Assembly (NCBI RefSeq): GCF_028128615.1
Contig: NZ_AMDP01000002.1
Location: 1-64,000 of the forward strand
DNA length: 64,000 bases
Source of the DNA: Enterococcus sp. 5H
GTDB lineage: Bacteria; Bacillota; Bacilli; Lactobacillales; Enterococcaceae
Direction of reading: 5' to 3'
The notes beneath the pieces were generated by a model. The model did no database searches. It was not told where the DNA came from and saw nothing but the letters and a program-made list of their open reading frames with translations. Below, piece after piece: positions 43,457-54,232 of this stretch (position 1 is the first letter of the stretch; each line of letters begins with the position of its first letter). Position numbers and translations under genes: made by a program.

Positions 43457-43556
43457 ACATTGACGGACTGATTTAATTTCAGGCTTTTAACTAGGGCTTT
43501 CCTTTCATCTGGAAGTGCGATAGAATGAGATGACAATAGTTTAAAGGAGAATCTAA

Positions 43557-43901
43557 ATGGAAAATTTACCAAGTTGCCCAGAATGTGGCTCAACCTATAC
43601 TTATGAGGATCGCGGCATGATCATTTGCCCAGAATGTGGACATGAGTGGTCACCAGCGGAGTCAAAAGAAGAAGTGGCGGCTGCCATTAAAGACTCAAAC
43701 GGCAATATTTTAGCTGATGGTGATAATGTAACAGTCATCAAAGACTTGAAAGTCAAAGGTGCGAGCGGCGCAATCAAGCAAGGAACGAAAGTTAAAGGTA
43801 TTCGTTTAGTTGTAGATGCAGCGGATGGACATAATATTGATTGTAAAGTTGACGGATTTGGTCCGATGAAATTGAAATCTGAATTTGTGAAGAAGAATTA
43901 G
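43557..43901 (+). CDS. PhnA/YjdM-family zinc-ribbon protein
   Basis: This 114-aa protein has an N-terminal zinc ribbon [22 protein letters not shown] (two CxxC pairs, about residues 7-28) and a C-terminal PhnA domain with [18 protein letters not shown] and [22 protein letters not shown]. Despite the historical phosphonate name, the cellular role of this family is unclear. RBS AAAGGAG. Single gene with its own terminator. Confidence 0.92.
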   Translation: MENLPSCPECGSTYTYEDRGMIICPECGHEWSPAESKEEVAAAIKDSNGNILADGDNVTVIKDLKVKGASGAIKQGTKVKGIRLVVDAADGHNIDCKVDGFGPMKLKSEFVKKN

Positions 43902-43907
43902 ACTAAA

Positions 43908-43956
43908 AGAGTGGGACAATAATCAGAATTTTTCTGACAATTGTCCCTTTCTTGAT
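43908..43956 (+). terminator. Terminator after the PhnA-like gene
   Basis: GTGGGACAAT pairs with ATTGTCCC around an AT-rich loop, with a T-rich tail. It lies between convergent genes. Confidence 0.7.
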
Positions 43957-43968
43957 TTTCCGCTGATT

Positions 43969-44289
43969 TTACGTATTTTCCCGAAACGAATGAACTCTTT
44001 TCACCCCACGCCAAAGATTCACAATCGCTAACACACCACCCAAAAACAAAGGCAGCCACAACCATTCTGGTGAATAACCTAATTGATTCAATTGCTCAGT
44101 AGAGTGGTTATCTTCCAAAGTCCACAAACCTTGTAAAACCTGAAAACTAAACGCCATCATAAAAGTGGCAATCAATAAGAGTACAAAACCAATATAGTGA
44201 AGTTTACTTTTTTTTCGAATAATAGCAAAAATAATATATAAAAACACCAGAAAAGCTGGAACACCAAACGCAAAATATGGATTTAACAT
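43969..44289 (-). CDS. Small three-span membrane protein, unknown
   Basis: ATG 44289 with AGGAGG seven bases upstream gives 106 residues; an extension to 44316 has no ribosome site. Three hydrophobic spans (about 6-24, 32-52 and 74-94) and a basic C-terminus are visible. The segment NHSTEQLNQLGYSPEWLWLP lies between spans 2 and 3, probably outside. I do not recognise a family. It is convergent with the PhnA-like gene and divergent from vanZ-RDD. Confidence 0.65.
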   Translation of the reverse strand: MLNPYFAFGVPAFLVFLYIIFAIIRKKSKLHYIGFVLLLIATFMMAFSFQVLQGLWTLEDNHSTEQLNQLGYSPEWLWLPLFLGGVLAIVNLWRGVKRVHSFRENT

Positions 44290-44445
44290 ATCAAAACCTC
44301 CTGACCTAAAATACAAAATTAACTACTGTAATCATACTGCAAATTGATCTAATTGCAAAATATATATTTTTGATAAGAATTCAACTTTTTGAAATGACAA
44401 ACCTGTTTTTTTCCTCTAAACTAAAAAGTGAGGGAGTGAAACAAG

Positions 44446-45621
44446 ATGTCAGCTTATGCAGAACCAATCAAAACAGCAATGCTTATTTTTCCGTTTTTAG
44501 CATTTGCAGTATCTTTTATTTTTATTATCTATGAATATCGAAAATATGGCACTTTTTTATTTAGGAAAGCACTAATACTTTATTCCTTTGTTTTTTACTT
44601 ACTGTGTGCTTATTTTTTGGTTATTTTACCATTACCGCCGCGTGATGAAGTGGCCCAATACACGAGTCAAATAATCGAACTACGGCCCTTTTATTCAATT
44701 GTTCATTTTTTAGATGAAACGGTTTTGAATATTCATGATCCTAGTACCTTCGTCCCAGCGTTAAAACAAGGAGTAGTGTTAGAGCCGCTTTTTAATGTAT
44801 TATTGTTAGTACCTTTTGGTGTTTATCTGCGCTACTTTTTTAAGCTATCTTTTAAAAAAGTTATTTTGGCTAGTTTTTTGCTATCATTATTTTTTGAGTT
44901 GACTCAATTAACTGGACTATATTTTATTTACCCAAGACCCTATCGCTTAGCCGATGTCAATGATTTAATCAATAATACACTTGGCGGGATTGTCGGTTAT
45001 GCAGTGACGCCGATGTTGACCTTTTTATTTCCTAGTAGAGATGAATTGGATCAAGCCGCCTATAAAAAGGGGCAATCAGTTAGTCTATACAGACGTTTGG
45101 CAGCTTTCTTGATTGATTGGTTCGTGATTGGTATTGTTCAAATGATTCTGATGATCTTAGCCAATTTAATTCCTTCCTATCGAGCGTGGTTTGCAGGTTA
45201 TTCAGAGTTAGAAAATCGACTTTGGTTTTTCATCATGGTCTTTCTAGTCTTTATGTTGATGCCGACATTCACTAATGGCAAAACGCTTGGTAAAAAAATT
45301 GTCCGTATTCAAGTAGTTGAGGAAGGTCGTGAGAAAATCCGTTTTAGAGCATTGTTTGTTCGTTATGGCTATCTGTATTTTGTTTATGGTTTGATAACTA
45401 CTTACATGAGTGATTCAGCGGACTTACTGAATTCAAGTAATCGGATGCTGCAGCTGGTCAGTTTAATGTTATTTTTATTCTGTGCTTTATTACTGGGTTT
45501 GTTTATACTCAATGTGCTAGTTGTATTAATTCGGCGGAAAAGACGATTGTTTTATGAAAATGCCAGCCATACGTATACGATCAGTACAATAAAAAGAGAA
45601 GAAAATGCAGAAAACGACTAA
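44446..45621 (+). CDS. VanZ-RDD fusion membrane protein
   Basis: This 391-aa protein fuses two membrane domains: a VanZ-like region (about 1-200; FFELTQLTGLYFIYPRPYRLADVNDLINNTLGG is the signature) and an RDD domain (about 210-390; YRRLAAFLIDWFVIG at the start, LGKKIVRIQVVEEG in the middle). VanZ was named from teicoplanin resistance clusters, but most chromosomal homologues have no known role. RBS GTGAGGGAGTG. The fusion is common in low-GC Gram-positives. Confidence 0.88.
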   Translation: MSAYAEPIKTAMLIFPFLAFAVSFIFIIYEYRKYGTFLFRKALILYSFVFYLLCAYFLVILPLPPRDEVAQYTSQIIELRPFYSIVHFLDETVLNIHDPSTFVPALKQGVVLEPLFNVLLLVPFGVYLRYFFKLSFKKVILASFLLSLFFELTQLTGLYFIYPRPYRLADVNDLINNTLGGIVGYAVTPMLTFLFPSRDELDQAAYKKGQSVSLYRRLAAFLIDWFVIGIVQMILMILANLIPSYRAWFAGYSELENRLWFFIMVFLVFMLMPTFTNGKTLGKKIVRIQVVEEGREKIRFRALFVRYGYLYFVYGLITTYMSDSADLLNSSNRMLQLVSLMLFLFCALLLGLFILNVLVVLIRRKRRLFYENASHTYTISTIKREENAEND

Positions 45622-45687
45622 GGAATTTTGATTTTTATGTTATAATGCATGAGGACTTACACAACAAGTTTGAAAGAGGTGAGGAAA

Positions 45688-47037
45688 ATGAGTTCATTTA
45701 AACAATTTCAGTTCAACGACTTTATTATGAACGCATTAGCAGATAAAGGGTTTGAACAGCCGACAGAAGTACAAGAAAAACTGATTCCAGTGATTAAAAA
45801 AGGAAAAAGTGTGATTGGGCAATCACAAACTGGTAGTGGAAAAACCCATACTTTTTTATTACCATTAATGAATAAAATTAATCCTCAACTAGATGAAGTA
45901 CAAATTGTGATTACAGCACCTAGTCGAGAATTAGCCAATCAAATCTATCAAGAAGCCATTCAAATTGGTAAATTTAGCCAACCTGAGATTCGTGTGACAA
46001 ATTTTGTCGGCGGAACGGATAAACAACGCCAAATTTCGAAATTAAAAAACCAACAACCTCATGTGGTGATTGGTACTCCAGGACGAATTTTAGATTTGAT
46101 GAATGAACAGGCATTAAAAGCACATACAGCTTTTGCTTTTGTTGTTGATGAGGCAGATATGACCTTGGATATGGGCTTCTTAGAAGAAGTGGATCAAATT
46201 GCTGGTCGTTTGCCGGATCGCTTACAAATGCTGGTTTTCTCTGCAACGATTCCTGAAAAGTTAAAACCTTTCTTGAAAAAATATATGGAAAATCCTGTTG
46301 TAGAACATATTAAACCTAAGAATATCATCTCTGAAACCATCGATAATTGGTTGATTTCTACTAAAGGAAAAGATAAAAACCGTTTAATTTATCAACTATT
46401 GACGATTGGACATCCTTACTTAGCGATTGTTTTTGCCAACACAAAACAACGTGTGGATGAAATTACAGAGTATCTTAAAGGTCAAGGATTAAAAGTTGCG
46501 AAAATCCATGGCGATATTACACCTCGTGAGCGCAAACGTGTGATGCGTCAGGTTCAGGATCTAGAGTTTCAATATGTAGTGGCGACTGATTTAGCTGCTC
46601 GCGGAATTGATATTGAAGGGGTTTCTCACGTGATTAATGCAGAAGTTCCTAGTGATTTGGATTTCTTTATTCACCGAGTCGGAAGAACGGGTAGAAATGG
46701 TTTAGAAGGAACAGCAATTACGCTATATTCACCAGCTGATGAAGAAGCGATTTCTGAAGTTGAGCAGTTAGGTATTGAGTTTCATCCAAAAGAAATCAAA
46801 GATGGCGAAATTGTTGATACCTATGACCGTAATCGTCGTACCAAGCGCGAAAAAAGTCAAGAAGTTTTAGATACTACGTTAGTTGGCTTAGTTAAAAAGA
46901 AAAAGAAAAAAATTAAGCCGGGCTATAAAAAGAAAATTGACCGTGCGATTTCCGAAAGTAACCGACAAAAACGGAAAGTTGAACGTCGTCAGCAAACGAG
47001 AACGGCTAGAAAATCGAAAAAAAATAGCAATAAATAA
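45688..47037 (+). CDS. DEAD-box RNA helicase (CshB-like)
   Basis: This 449-aa helicase has the full motif set: Q-motif region FNDFIMNALADKGFEQPTEVQ, QTGSGKT (I), PSRELANQ (Ia), TPGRI (Ib), VDEADMTLDMGF (II, with DEAD), FSATI (III), TDLAARGID (V) and HRVGRTGRNG (VI). A Lys/Arg-rich tail (about 395-449) should bind RNA. Length and tail fit the CshB/YqfR group rather than CshA. ATG 45688 follows GAGGTGAGG. A strong terminator lies immediately after. Confidence 0.93.
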   Translation: MSSFKQFQFNDFIMNALADKGFEQPTEVQEKLIPVIKKGKSVIGQSQTGSGKTHTFLLPLMNKINPQLDEVQIVITAPSRELANQIYQEAIQIGKFSQPEIRVTNFVGGTDKQRQISKLKNQQPHVVIGTPGRILDLMNEQALKAHTAFAFVVDEADMTLDMGFLEEVDQIAGRLPDRLQMLVFSATIPEKLKPFLKKYMENPVVEHIKPKNIISETIDNWLISTKGKDKNRLIYQLLTIGHPYLAIVFANTKQRVDEITEYLKGQGLKVAKIHGDITPRERKRVMRQVQDLEFQYVVATDLAARGIDIEGVSHVINAEVPSDLDFFIHRVGRTGRNGLEGTAITLYSPADEEAISEVEQLGIEFHPKEIKDGEIVDTYDRNRRTKREKSQEVLDTTLVGLVKKKKKKIKPGYKKKIDRAISESNRQKRKVERRQQTRTARKSKKNSNK

Positions 47038-47086
47038 AAATCAGCAGCAAGATGTTTTATTCATCTTAGCTGCTGATTTTTTTTGA
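47038..47086. terminator. Terminator of the helicase gene, overlapping the GNAT gene end
   Basis: AAATCAGCAGC and GCTGCTGATTT flank AAGATG/CATCTT, followed by eight T. The 3' end of the convergent GNAT gene lies within it. Confidence 0.85.
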
Positions 47087-47500
47087 CATTTTTACACATA
47101 GAATTCCGTCTTCCAAGTATTCATCAGAATGAATAGAATAACCTAAGTTTTCGTAAAACAAAATAGCAGAAGTTTCTGCTGAGAGTAGGCTAAACTGGCA
47201 GCCTTCATTAATCGCTTTTTGTTCCAATAATAATAGTAATTTTTTCCCAAAACCTTTTCCACGAAAATTCTTTTTTATACATAAGCGATCAGGTTGAATG
47301 GTTATGTCGTCTTTTTTTTGATAACGAATGGTTCCGATAACAAGAGAGTCTTCATAGGCAACAAAATAATTTCTATCAGATATATCTAATGAATCAAACT
47401 CATCTTGCGGTAATATACCTTGTTCCAGTACAAAAACCTCATAGCGTAAGGCGAAAGCTGCAGCTTGATGCCAGCGCTCACTGCCAAAGTGAATATGCAT
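47066..47500 (-). CDS. GNAT-family N-acetyltransferase
   Basis: This 144-aa protein has the GNAT fold with LRYEVFVLEQGI near the N-terminus and the acetyl-CoA loop RGKGFGKKLLLLLEQKAI (about 80-97), then FYENLGYSIHSDEYLEDGI. It resembles the ElaA/YjcF-type subgroup. The substrate is unknown. It is a single gene convergent with the helicase; the stop lies inside the shared terminator. Confidence 0.85.
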   Translation of the reverse strand: MHIHFGSERWHQAAAFALRYEVFVLEQGILPQDEFDSLDISDRNYFVAYEDSLVIGTIRYQKKDDITIQPDRLCIKKNFRGKGFGKKLLLLLEQKAINEGCQFSLLSAETSAILFYENLGYSIHSDEYLEDGILCVKMSKKISS

Positions 47501-47594
47501 AGGTAACCTCCGGATAATATTTTTAAGAAATGGTACATTCAGTGGTATACTTAATCATAACAGATATTTTTGAAATGTACGAGGAGGGTTTTAT

Positions 47595-48701
47595 GTGGAC
47601 CTGTTTGAACAAATTGAATGGACAAATTGGAAAAAGTTGAAAGATCCTGAAAAAGAAGCATTACTGCAGCAATTATTAATGTATTTTGTTCCTCCGACGA
47701 TGGAAGTTACTACGGTTGACTTGGTTGATTTTGAATTATACGGAATCAAATGTCGAACGTTTGAGCTGGAGTTAGATGGTGAATTATTTGTTTTTATACC
47801 GGGAAATACAGAGGCAATTCTTGGTTGGGATTTAGGAGCTGAAGGTTTGAGACCTCATGAACTATTGGGCTATGATTCAGATAAATTAGAGAGAAATACC
47901 TTTAAAACCTCGCTTACCAATGATGCGATCATTCCCTCGGATTCATGGGATGAAGAAGATGAACGCTATGATTTGGCTTCTTTAGAAGGTGTTTCTAATT
48001 ATATAAATGATCGTACAACTCCGTTACGAAAGGTTGAAATTCCTGCAATGATTGTTCAGAAATATGCATTGCCGGCAGGGACGACGTTTTTAGGGATTTT
48101 TGATACGGTCTCTGGCACGTTTGAGGGAGAATTGGACCAATTTACGCCTTATGAAGAATCGATTTGTGAAAAGCTATTTCCTGTTTTAACCGCGGCTGAA
48201 AGTTTCCAATGGTCGTTCCCTAAGACAGTTTTAGAGGAAAATATGTATTATTTAGAATTTTTACCAGAATCTGATTATTATTTTGTCTATCATCACAAGG
48301 ACTATACGCATGAATCATTAAAATTGGCGCTTAAAAGACAAGGCTTTGATTTGTTGACAGAAGATCAATGGGAATTTTCAGTTGGTGCAGGAACACGACG
48401 GTTATTTCGCTGGGGCAATGAATTACTGATTCAAGAAAATGAATCAGGTCGCCAAATTAAAGGGAAAATGAATGGTTCTAATATGTTCGGTTTATTAATT
48501 GATACGCAGCAAAAACGGTTTGAATTGACTGCTGACAAGGAAATTTCTAAACTTGGCTATATTCAGGAAGAGAAAGAAACGTTGATTGAAAAAATGTTGC
48601 CACTGTCAACTTATTTTCGTCCGAATCATTCAATTGAAACAGAGCAATTATTGGATCCAAATCTGTATAGTTACCGTAAGGCAATTATTATAGGAAAGTA
48701 A
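47595..48701 (+). CDS. Uncharacterised protein with a degenerate formylglycine-enzyme-like C-terminus
   Basis: GTG 47595 follows GAGGAGGG. The 368-aa protein is acidic and soluble. I do not recognise the N-terminal two thirds, which include a LRPHELLGYDSD...NTFKTSLTNDAIIPSD segment and a long beta-rich part. Near residue 255 the sequence LTEDQWEFSVGAGTRRLFRWGNEL, and later NGSNMFGL, resemble the sulfatase-modifying factor (SUMF1) fold motifs (LPTEAEWE..., WGNE, N.FGL). It lacks obvious catalytic cysteines of that family, so it is probably a binding module. It precedes the alaS T-box. Confidence 0.55.
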   Translation: MDLFEQIEWTNWKKLKDPEKEALLQQLLMYFVPPTMEVTTVDLVDFELYGIKCRTFELELDGELFVFIPGNTEAILGWDLGAEGLRPHELLGYDSDKLERNTFKTSLTNDAIIPSDSWDEEDERYDLASLEGVSNYINDRTTPLRKVEIPAMIVQKYALPAGTTFLGIFDTVSGTFEGELDQFTPYEESICEKLFPVLTAAESFQWSFPKTVLEENMYYLEFLPESDYYFVYHHKDYTHESLKLALKRQGFDLLTEDQWEFSVGAGTRRLFRWGNELLIQENESGRQIKGKMNGSNMFGLLIDTQQKRFELTADKEISKLGYIQEEKETLIEKMLPLSTYFRPNHSIETEQLLDPNLYSYRKAIIIGK

Positions 48702-48715
48702 AAATTAGATACTTA

Positions 48716-48744
48716 TTGACAATTGTGCAAAAAATCCTTATAAT
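48716..48744 (+). promoter_or_regulatory. alaS: alaS promoter
   Basis: Consensus TTGACA (48716-48721) and TATAAT (48739-48744), with a 17-bp spacer, directly upstream of the T-box leader. Confidence 0.9.
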
Positions 48745-48751
48745 TCAACAT

Positions 48752-48984
48752 GTCTGAAAGAAAATATAAACTAAAAAATGAAGATTAGAGACATTTCTCT
48801 TGGCTGAAAAGAAATGCTTTATTGTGTTTATATGCTCCCTTTCTATAAATGTGATAGAAATATCACCGCTACTCCAGCGTTAACTGGAGGCTTAAGAGGT
48901 AATGAATTCAAACGATGTTCATTGCAAACAAGGTGGTACCGCGTTTTTGTCGTCCTTGTATTGCAGTGGCATCGTTTTTTTATT
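48752..48984 (+). ncRNA. T-box riboswitch of alaS (alanine)
   Basis: Stem I closes with ATATAAAC pairing GTTTATAT (ends 48833). The adjoining internal loop offers GCU at 48834-48836, an alanine codon, as specifier. The canonical T-box AAGGTGGTACCGCG lies at 48930-48943; U at the variable position fits the A discriminator of tRNA-Ala. The competing terminator pairs about 48911-48931 with 48953-48975 and ends in seven T. Uncharged tRNA-Ala should favour the antiterminator and raise alaS expression. Confidence 0.95.
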
Positions 48985-49019
48985 GTTAACATTGAAAAAA
49001 CAGAAAGAGGTTACGTAAA

Positions 49020-51659
49020 ATGAAACAATTAACAAGCAGTCAAGTGCGTCAAATGTATTTAGACTTTTTTAAATCAAAAGGACATTCAGTTGAACCAAGT
49101 GCATCTTTAGTACCAGTAAATGATCCAACATTATTATGGATTAATTCAGGTGTAGCAACGTTAAAAAAATATTTTGATGGTTCGGTTGTTCCAGAAAATC
49201 CAAGAATTACCAACGCGCAAAAATCAATTCGAACGAACGATATCGAAAATGTTGGGAAAACAGCTCGTCATCATACAATGTTTGAAATGTTAGGGAATTT
49301 TTCTATCGGTGATTATTTTAAAAATGAAGCAATTCATTGGGCGTGGGAATTTTTAACATCTCCCGAATGGATGGCTTTTGATCCGGAAAAATTATATGTA
49401 ACAGTTTATCCAAAAGATACAGAAGCTAAACGAATTTGGCATGAAGAAGTAGGCTTATCAATGGATCATATCATTGATATTGAAGATAATTTTTGGGATA
49501 TTGGTGCGGGTCCTTGTGGTCCGGATTCAGAAATTTTCTATGATCGTGGTGAGTCATTTAATGATGTGGCTGAAGATGATCCGGAAAATTATCCTGGTGG
49601 TGAAAATGAACGTTATCTTGAAATTTGGAATCTAGTATTTTCTGAATTTAATCATCAAGCTGATGATACGTATGAACCTTTACCACATAAAAATATTGAT
49701 ACGGGCATGGGCTTAGAACGTATGGTTTCTATTGTTCAAGATGCGCCAACCAACTTTGAAACAGATTTATTTTTACCAATTATTGATGCAGTTGAAAAAT
49801 TAAGCGGACAAGTAAAATACGGTCAAAACCCACAAACAGATATTTCGTTTAAAGTAATTGCTGACCATATTCGTGCGTTATCTTTTGCGATTGGTGATGG
49901 TGCTTTACCATCAAACGAAGGCCGCGGTTATGTATTACGTCGTTTATTACGTCGTGCCGTTATGCATGGAAAAAAATTAGGGATTAACGAAGCATTTTTA
50001 TATAAATTAGTTCCAGTTGTTGGTGAAATCATGGTGAGCTATTATCCGGAAGTTTTACAACAAAAAGAATTTATTGAAAAAGTAGTCCGTACTGAAGAAG
50101 AACGTTTCCACGAAACAATTAATGAAGGTTTGGAAATCTTAAACGAAGTTATTGCTAAAGTTAAAACAGCTAACGAAGATACTTTGAACGGTAAAGACAT
50201 TTTCAAATTATATGATACTTATGGTTTTCCGGTTGAATTAACAGAAGAAGTCGCTGAAGATGAAGGTTTAAAAGTTGACCATGCTGGTTTCGAGAAAGAA
50301 ATGGAAGCCCAACGTGAACGCGCTCGTTCAGCTCGTAGCAAAGAAACGTCAATGGGAGTTCAATCAGCTGTTTTAACGGATATTAAAGTTGAAAGTAAAT
50401 TTGTTGGGTATACAGAACTTGAAATCAACAGTCAGTTGTTAATCTTGTTAAAAGATGAAGAAATTGTTAGTGAACTTTCAGAAGGAACAGCACAATTGAT
50501 TTTCGCTCAAACACCATTTTATGCTGAAATGGGTGGACAAGTTGCCGATCATGGAACAATTACTGATGAAAATGGAACGATTGTCGCACACGTAGAAAAT
50601 GTTTTAAAAGCACCAAATGGTCAATTTTTACACACGGTCCAAATAACTGGGAAGTTAGCAGAAGGTGCAAATTATACATTGCATGTAGATGAAAAAATGC
50701 GTAATCGTATTTTGAAAAATCATACAGCTACTCATTTATTACACCGTGCATTAAAAGATATTTTAGGCGATCATGCGAATCAAGCAGGTTCACTAGTTGC
50801 TCCGGGACATTTACGTTTTGACTTTACTCACTTTGGACAAGTAACACCAGAAGAATTAGTTCAAATGGAAGCTATTGTTAATGAAAAAATCTGGGCAGCG
50901 ATTCCAGTTGAAACGGTTGAGACTGATATTGATACAGCCAAAAACATGGGAGCAATGGCACTCTTCGGTGAAAAATATGGTAAAGAAGTCCGTGTTGTTA
51001 ATATTGGTGGTTACTCAATCGAGCTTTGCGGTGGAACACACGTGAATAATACAGAAGATATTGGTATTTTCAAAATTGTTTCCGAATCAGGTATTGGTGC
51101 GGGCGTTCGTCGTATCGAAGCTGTGACAAGCAAAGAAGCTTATGAATTAATGAACGAAGAAGAAAAACAACTAAAAACAATTGCAAGTATTGTTAAATCA
51201 CCACAATTAAAAGAAGTTGTTTCTAAAACAGAACAATTACAACAACAATTACGTGAATTACAAAAAGAAAATGAACAACTTGCAGGAAAATTAGCGAATC
51301 AACAAGCTGGAGATATTTTCAAAGATGTAAAAGAGGTTAATGGTACAACTTATATTGCAGCTCAAGTGAACGTAAAAGACATGAATCAATTACGTCAATT
51401 GGCTGACCAATGGAAACAAAAAGAATTATCTGATGTGCTGGTTTTAGCGACTGCACAAGAGGAAAAAGTTAGCTTATTGGCTGCTATGAGTAAATCAGCA
51501 AATGAAAAAGGTTTAAAAGCTGGTGATTTGATTAAAGCAATTGCGCCGAAAGTTGGCGGCGGCGGTGGCGGTCGTCCAGATATGGCGCAAGCTGGCGGTA
51601 AAAATCCGGCTGGAATTTCAGATGCCTTAAATGAAGTTGATAGCTGGTTATCAAAGTAA
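49020..51659 (+). CDS. alaS: Alanyl-tRNA synthetase
   Basis: This 879-aa class II synthetase is full length. It shows the catalytic domain with [12 protein letters not shown] and [18 protein letters not shown] (motif 2 region), the editing domain with [11 protein letters not shown] and the Zn-site CGGTHV, and a C-Ala region with [15 protein letters not shown] (about 841-855). It charges tRNA-Ala and clears mischarged Ser/Gly-tRNA. ATG 49020 follows AGAGGTTACG. Expression is controlled by the T-box leader. Confidence 0.97.
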   Translation: MKQLTSSQVRQMYLDFFKSKGHSVEPSASLVPVNDPTLLWINSGVATLKKYFDGSVVPENPRITNAQKSIRTNDIENVGKTARHHTMFEMLGNFSIGDYFKNEAIHWAWEFLTSPEWMAFDPEKLYVTVYPKDTEAKRIWHEEVGLSMDHIIDIEDNFWDIGAGPCGPDSEIFYDRGESFNDVAEDDPENYPGGENERYLEIWNLVFSEFNHQADDTYEPLPHKNIDTGMGLERMVSIVQDAPTNFETDLFLPIIDAVEKLSGQVKYGQNPQTDISFKVIADHIRALSFAIGDGALPSNEGRGYVLRRLLRRAVMHGKKLGINEAFLYKLVPVVGEIMVSYYPEVLQQKEFIEKVVRTEEERFHETINEGLEILNEVIAKVKTANEDTLNGKDIFKLYDTYGFPVELTEEVAEDEGLKVDHAGFEKEMEAQRERARSARSKETSMGVQSAVLTDIKVESKFVGYTELEINSQLLILLKDEEIVSELSEGTAQLIFAQTPFYAEMGGQVADHGTITDENGTIVAHVENVLKAPNGQFLHTVQITGKLAEGANYTLHVDEKMRNRILKNHTATHLLHRALKDILGDHANQAGSLVAPGHLRFDFTHFGQVTPEELVQMEAIVNEKIWAAIPVETVETDIDTAKNMGAMALFGEKYGKEVRVVNIGGYSIELCGGTHVNNTEDIGIFKIVSESGIGAGVRRIEAVTSKEAYELMNEEEKQLKTIASIVKSPQLKEVVSKTEQLQQQLRELQKENEQLAGKLANQQAGDIFKDVKEVNGTTYIAAQVNVKDMNQLRQLADQWKQKELSDVLVLATAQEEKVSLLAAMSKSANEKGLKAGDLIKAIAPKVGGGGGGRPDMAQAGGKNPAGISDALNEVDSWLSK

Positions 51660-51680
51660 ATAAACCAAGATAAATGAAAG

Positions 51681-51725
51681 CGAAAAAGCAAAACAGAGTT
51701 GTGTTTTGTTTTTTCGTTTTTTTTA
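51681..51725 (+). terminator. Terminator of alaS
   Basis: CGAAAAAGCAAAACA pairs with TGTTTTGTTTTTTCG and is followed by a T run. The remaining bases to about 51910 are AT-rich and presumably hold the glg promoter, which I cannot fix. Confidence 0.8.
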
Positions 51726-51948
51726 CGTTCAAAGTCCTAATTCTTTCTTTTTTTTCATTTTGTTGTTAGATTTATTTTATAGTCATATTCATTTAATTTT
51801 AATAACCCATTGGAAGAAGGGCAGATACCTGTATTAATAAGTAAATTTTCAAAGAAGATATTATCAGGAAAATAGTTCGTTACTTAAAAATAAAGCAGTG
51901 TATACGCTTTTGAAAGGGGGCAGGGTGTTATTATCACACCCGTTGACA

Positions 51949-53094
51949 ATGAAAACAGAAATGCTTGCGATGATCTTAGCAGGGGGACAAGGAACACGTT
52001 TAGGTAAATTGACTAAAAACATTGCAAAACCTGCAGTTCCTTTTGGCGGTCGATACCGAATTATTGATTTTACATTGAGTAATTGTGTGAATTCAGGGAT
52101 AAAAAATGTAGGTGTCGTTACGCAATATCAACCTCTGGCATTAAATAATCATATTGGAAATGGTGCTAGTTGGGGATTAGATGGGATTGATTCTGGGGTC
52201 ACTATTTTACAGCCGTATTCTAATGCAAATGGAGAAAAATGGTTTGAAGGAACAGCACATGCGATCTCACAAAATATTTCGTATATCGATCAAATGAATC
52301 CAAAGTATGTTTTAATTCTCTCTGGGGACCATATTTATAAAATGAATTATGAAAAAATGCTAAAGGAACATATTGCGAATCAAGCGACTTTAACGGTTGG
52401 TGTCATCGAAGTACCGATTGAAGAAGCATCACGGTTTGGCATAATGAATACAGATGAACAAGATCGTATCATTGAGTTTGATGAAAAACCAGCTGAACCC
52501 AAAAGTAATTTAGCCTCAATGGGAATCTATATTTTCAATTGGGATTGTTTAAGAAATATTTTGGTGAACGGCGATTCCACAGACGGTCAAATGCTGGATT
52601 TTGGTAAACACGTGATTCCTTCTTATCTTAAAGCAGGAGAAAAAGTGTATGCTTATCGCTTTAAAGGCTACTGGAAAGACGTGGGAACCATTGATTCTTT
52701 ATGGGAAGCTAGTATGGAATTTATTAAGCCGGAAAATGATTTGCATATGAGAAATAAAAATTGGCGGATCTTTTCTAAAAATACAATTTCACCCCCTCAT
52801 TTCATTACAAAAACAGCTTCTGTTAGTCAATCGCTGATAGTCGATGGCTGTTATGTAGCTGGGTCAATTAAGAATACGATTCTTTCGACAGATGTACACA
52901 TTTCTGAAGGTGCAGTTATTGAAAATAGCTTGATTATGTCAGGTGCAAAAATCGGTGAAAATGTAACAGTTAAAAATGCGATAATCGGTGAAAATGCAGT
53001 AATTGAAGCTGGTTTAACAGTCTACAAAGAAGACGAAATTGAAGTTGTCGGCTATGCTGAAGTGAGAGGAGCGAAAAACGATGAAAGCCAATAA
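51949..53094 (+). CDS. glgC: Glucose-1-phosphate adenylyltransferase GlgC
   Basis: This enzyme makes ADP-glucose for glycogen. It begins [19 protein letters not shown], with the nucleotide loop GGxGxRL, then [20 protein letters not shown], the [10 protein letters not shown] site and left-handed beta-helix repeats at the C-terminus. ATG 51949 (381 aa) agrees with the family start but has no direct Shine-Dalgarno. GTG 51925 has AAAGGGGG just upstream, and a GGGTG/CACCC hairpin lies between, so either start is possible. It overlaps glgD by 14 bases. Confidence 0.93.
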   Translation: MKTEMLAMILAGGQGTRLGKLTKNIAKPAVPFGGRYRIIDFTLSNCVNSGIKNVGVVTQYQPLALNNHIGNGASWGLDGIDSGVTILQPYSNANGEKWFEGTAHAISQNISYIDQMNPKYVLILSGDHIYKMNYEKMLKEHIANQATLTVGVIEVPIEEASRFGIMNTDEQDRIIEFDEKPAEPKSNLASMGIYIFNWDCLRNILVNGDSTDGQMLDFGKHVIPSYLKAGEKVYAYRFKGYWKDVGTIDSLWEASMEFIKPENDLHMRNKNWRIFSKNTISPPHFITKTASVSQSLIVDGCYVAGSIKNTILSTDVHISEGAVIENSLIMSGAKIGENVTVKNAIIGENAVIEAGLTVYKEDEIEVVGYAEVRGAKNDESQ

Positions 53095-54232
53095 TATTTG
53101 TGCGATTTTAGGAAATGTTCCCCGTTTTGATGGATTATTGCCGTTAACAGAAAACCGACCGTTGGACACTTTACCCTTTGATTGTAAATACCGTTTAATC
53201 GATTTTCCGCTATCAAGTATTGCTAATGCCAATGTTCATTCTATGTTTATGGTGTTTAATGAAGGCGAAACTCGTTCGCTCTTCGATCATATCGGTGGCG
53301 GAAAAGAATGGAATCTGGATTCAGTTCAAAATAGTTTTTTTATCTATTTTCACCAAGACTTTTTAAAACAAAAAAAAGAAGGCTTACCTTACTATGCATC
53401 AATTATAGATTATCTTGAGAAATCAGAAGCTGAGTATACTGTTTTTCTTGGCAGTAATATGCTATGTGCAATTGATTTACGTGATGTTCTAAAATTTCAT
53501 GAACAGAAAAAAAATCAACTAACAGTTGTGTATAAAAAGACCGATCGTGGTACTGTGTCATTAAAAGATTATGTTGTGGATATAACAGAATCAGAAACTG
53601 CTCAAAATGTTCAATTGTTTGATGAACAAGACAAAGCCGAAACATTTAATCTATGTATGGATATTTATTTAGTTCAAACTAAATGGTTAATTGAGCAACT
53701 AGAAATTGGGCAGCAAAATGATAGTCCAATTAATATTCAAAAGTATTTAAGATCGAAAATTGGAGAAGTAGAGACTTCGGCCTATGAGTATACTGGATAC
53801 TTGGCTAATATTTATGATCTGCAGTCCTATTTTAAAGCGAATATGGATATGCTGGAACAAAAAAACTATCAGTCTCTTTTATATTCAAATCAAAAAATTT
53901 ATACAAAACTAAAAAATGAAGTGCCAACCTACTATTCAGAAGAGTCAAAAATAAAAAATAGCCAATGTGCAACAGGTTGTATTATCGAAGGTAGTTTAGA
54001 AAATAGTTTAGTTTCAAGAAGAACCAGTGTTAAAAAAGGTGCATCAATTAAGCATGCTATAATTATGTCCAGTGCGACTATTGGTGAGAATGCAAAAGTG
54101 GAATATGCTATTTTAGATAAAAATGTCACCGTAGAAGCTGGTGTAACAATCTGTGGAACTCCTGAATTTCCAGTGATTATTGAAAAAGGTCAAACAGTTT
54201 CTAAGGATGTGCTTGGAGGGATCGACGAATGA
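53081..54232 (+). CDS. glgD: GlgD, regulatory paralogue of GlgC
   Basis: The 383-aa product has the same fold as GlgC but a degenerate nucleotide-binding loop ([15 protein letters not shown] in place of GGxGxRL), with a C-terminal beta-helix (about 290-375). In Firmicutes GlgD pairs with GlgC to give a more active hetero-oligomer. The start is inside glgC and the end overlaps glgA by 4 bases, so all three are translationally coupled. Confidence 0.93.
   Translation: MKANNICAILGNVPRFDGLLPLTENRPLDTLPFDCKYRLIDFPLSSIANANVHSMFMVFNEGETRSLFDHIGGGKEWNLDSVQNSFFIYFHQDFLKQKKEGLPYYASIIDYLEKSEAEYTVFLGSNMLCAIDLRDVLKFHEQKKNQLTVVYKKTDRGTVSLKDYVVDITESETAQNVQLFDEQDKAETFNLCMDIYLVQTKWLIEQLEIGQQNDSPINIQKYLRSKIGEVETSAYEYTGYLANIYDLQSYFKANMDMLEQKNYQSLLYSNQKIYTKLKNEVPTYYSEESKIKNSQCATGCIIEGSLENSLVSRRTSVKKGASIKHAIIMSSATIGENAKVEYAILDKNVTVEAGVTICGTPEFPVIIEKGQTVSKDVLGGIDE

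Noticed and set aside
48814-49023. 69-codon ORF upstream of alaS
   Set aside because: It lies across the T-box riboswitch and terminator; the sequence is explained by RNA structure and the frame has no ribosome site.
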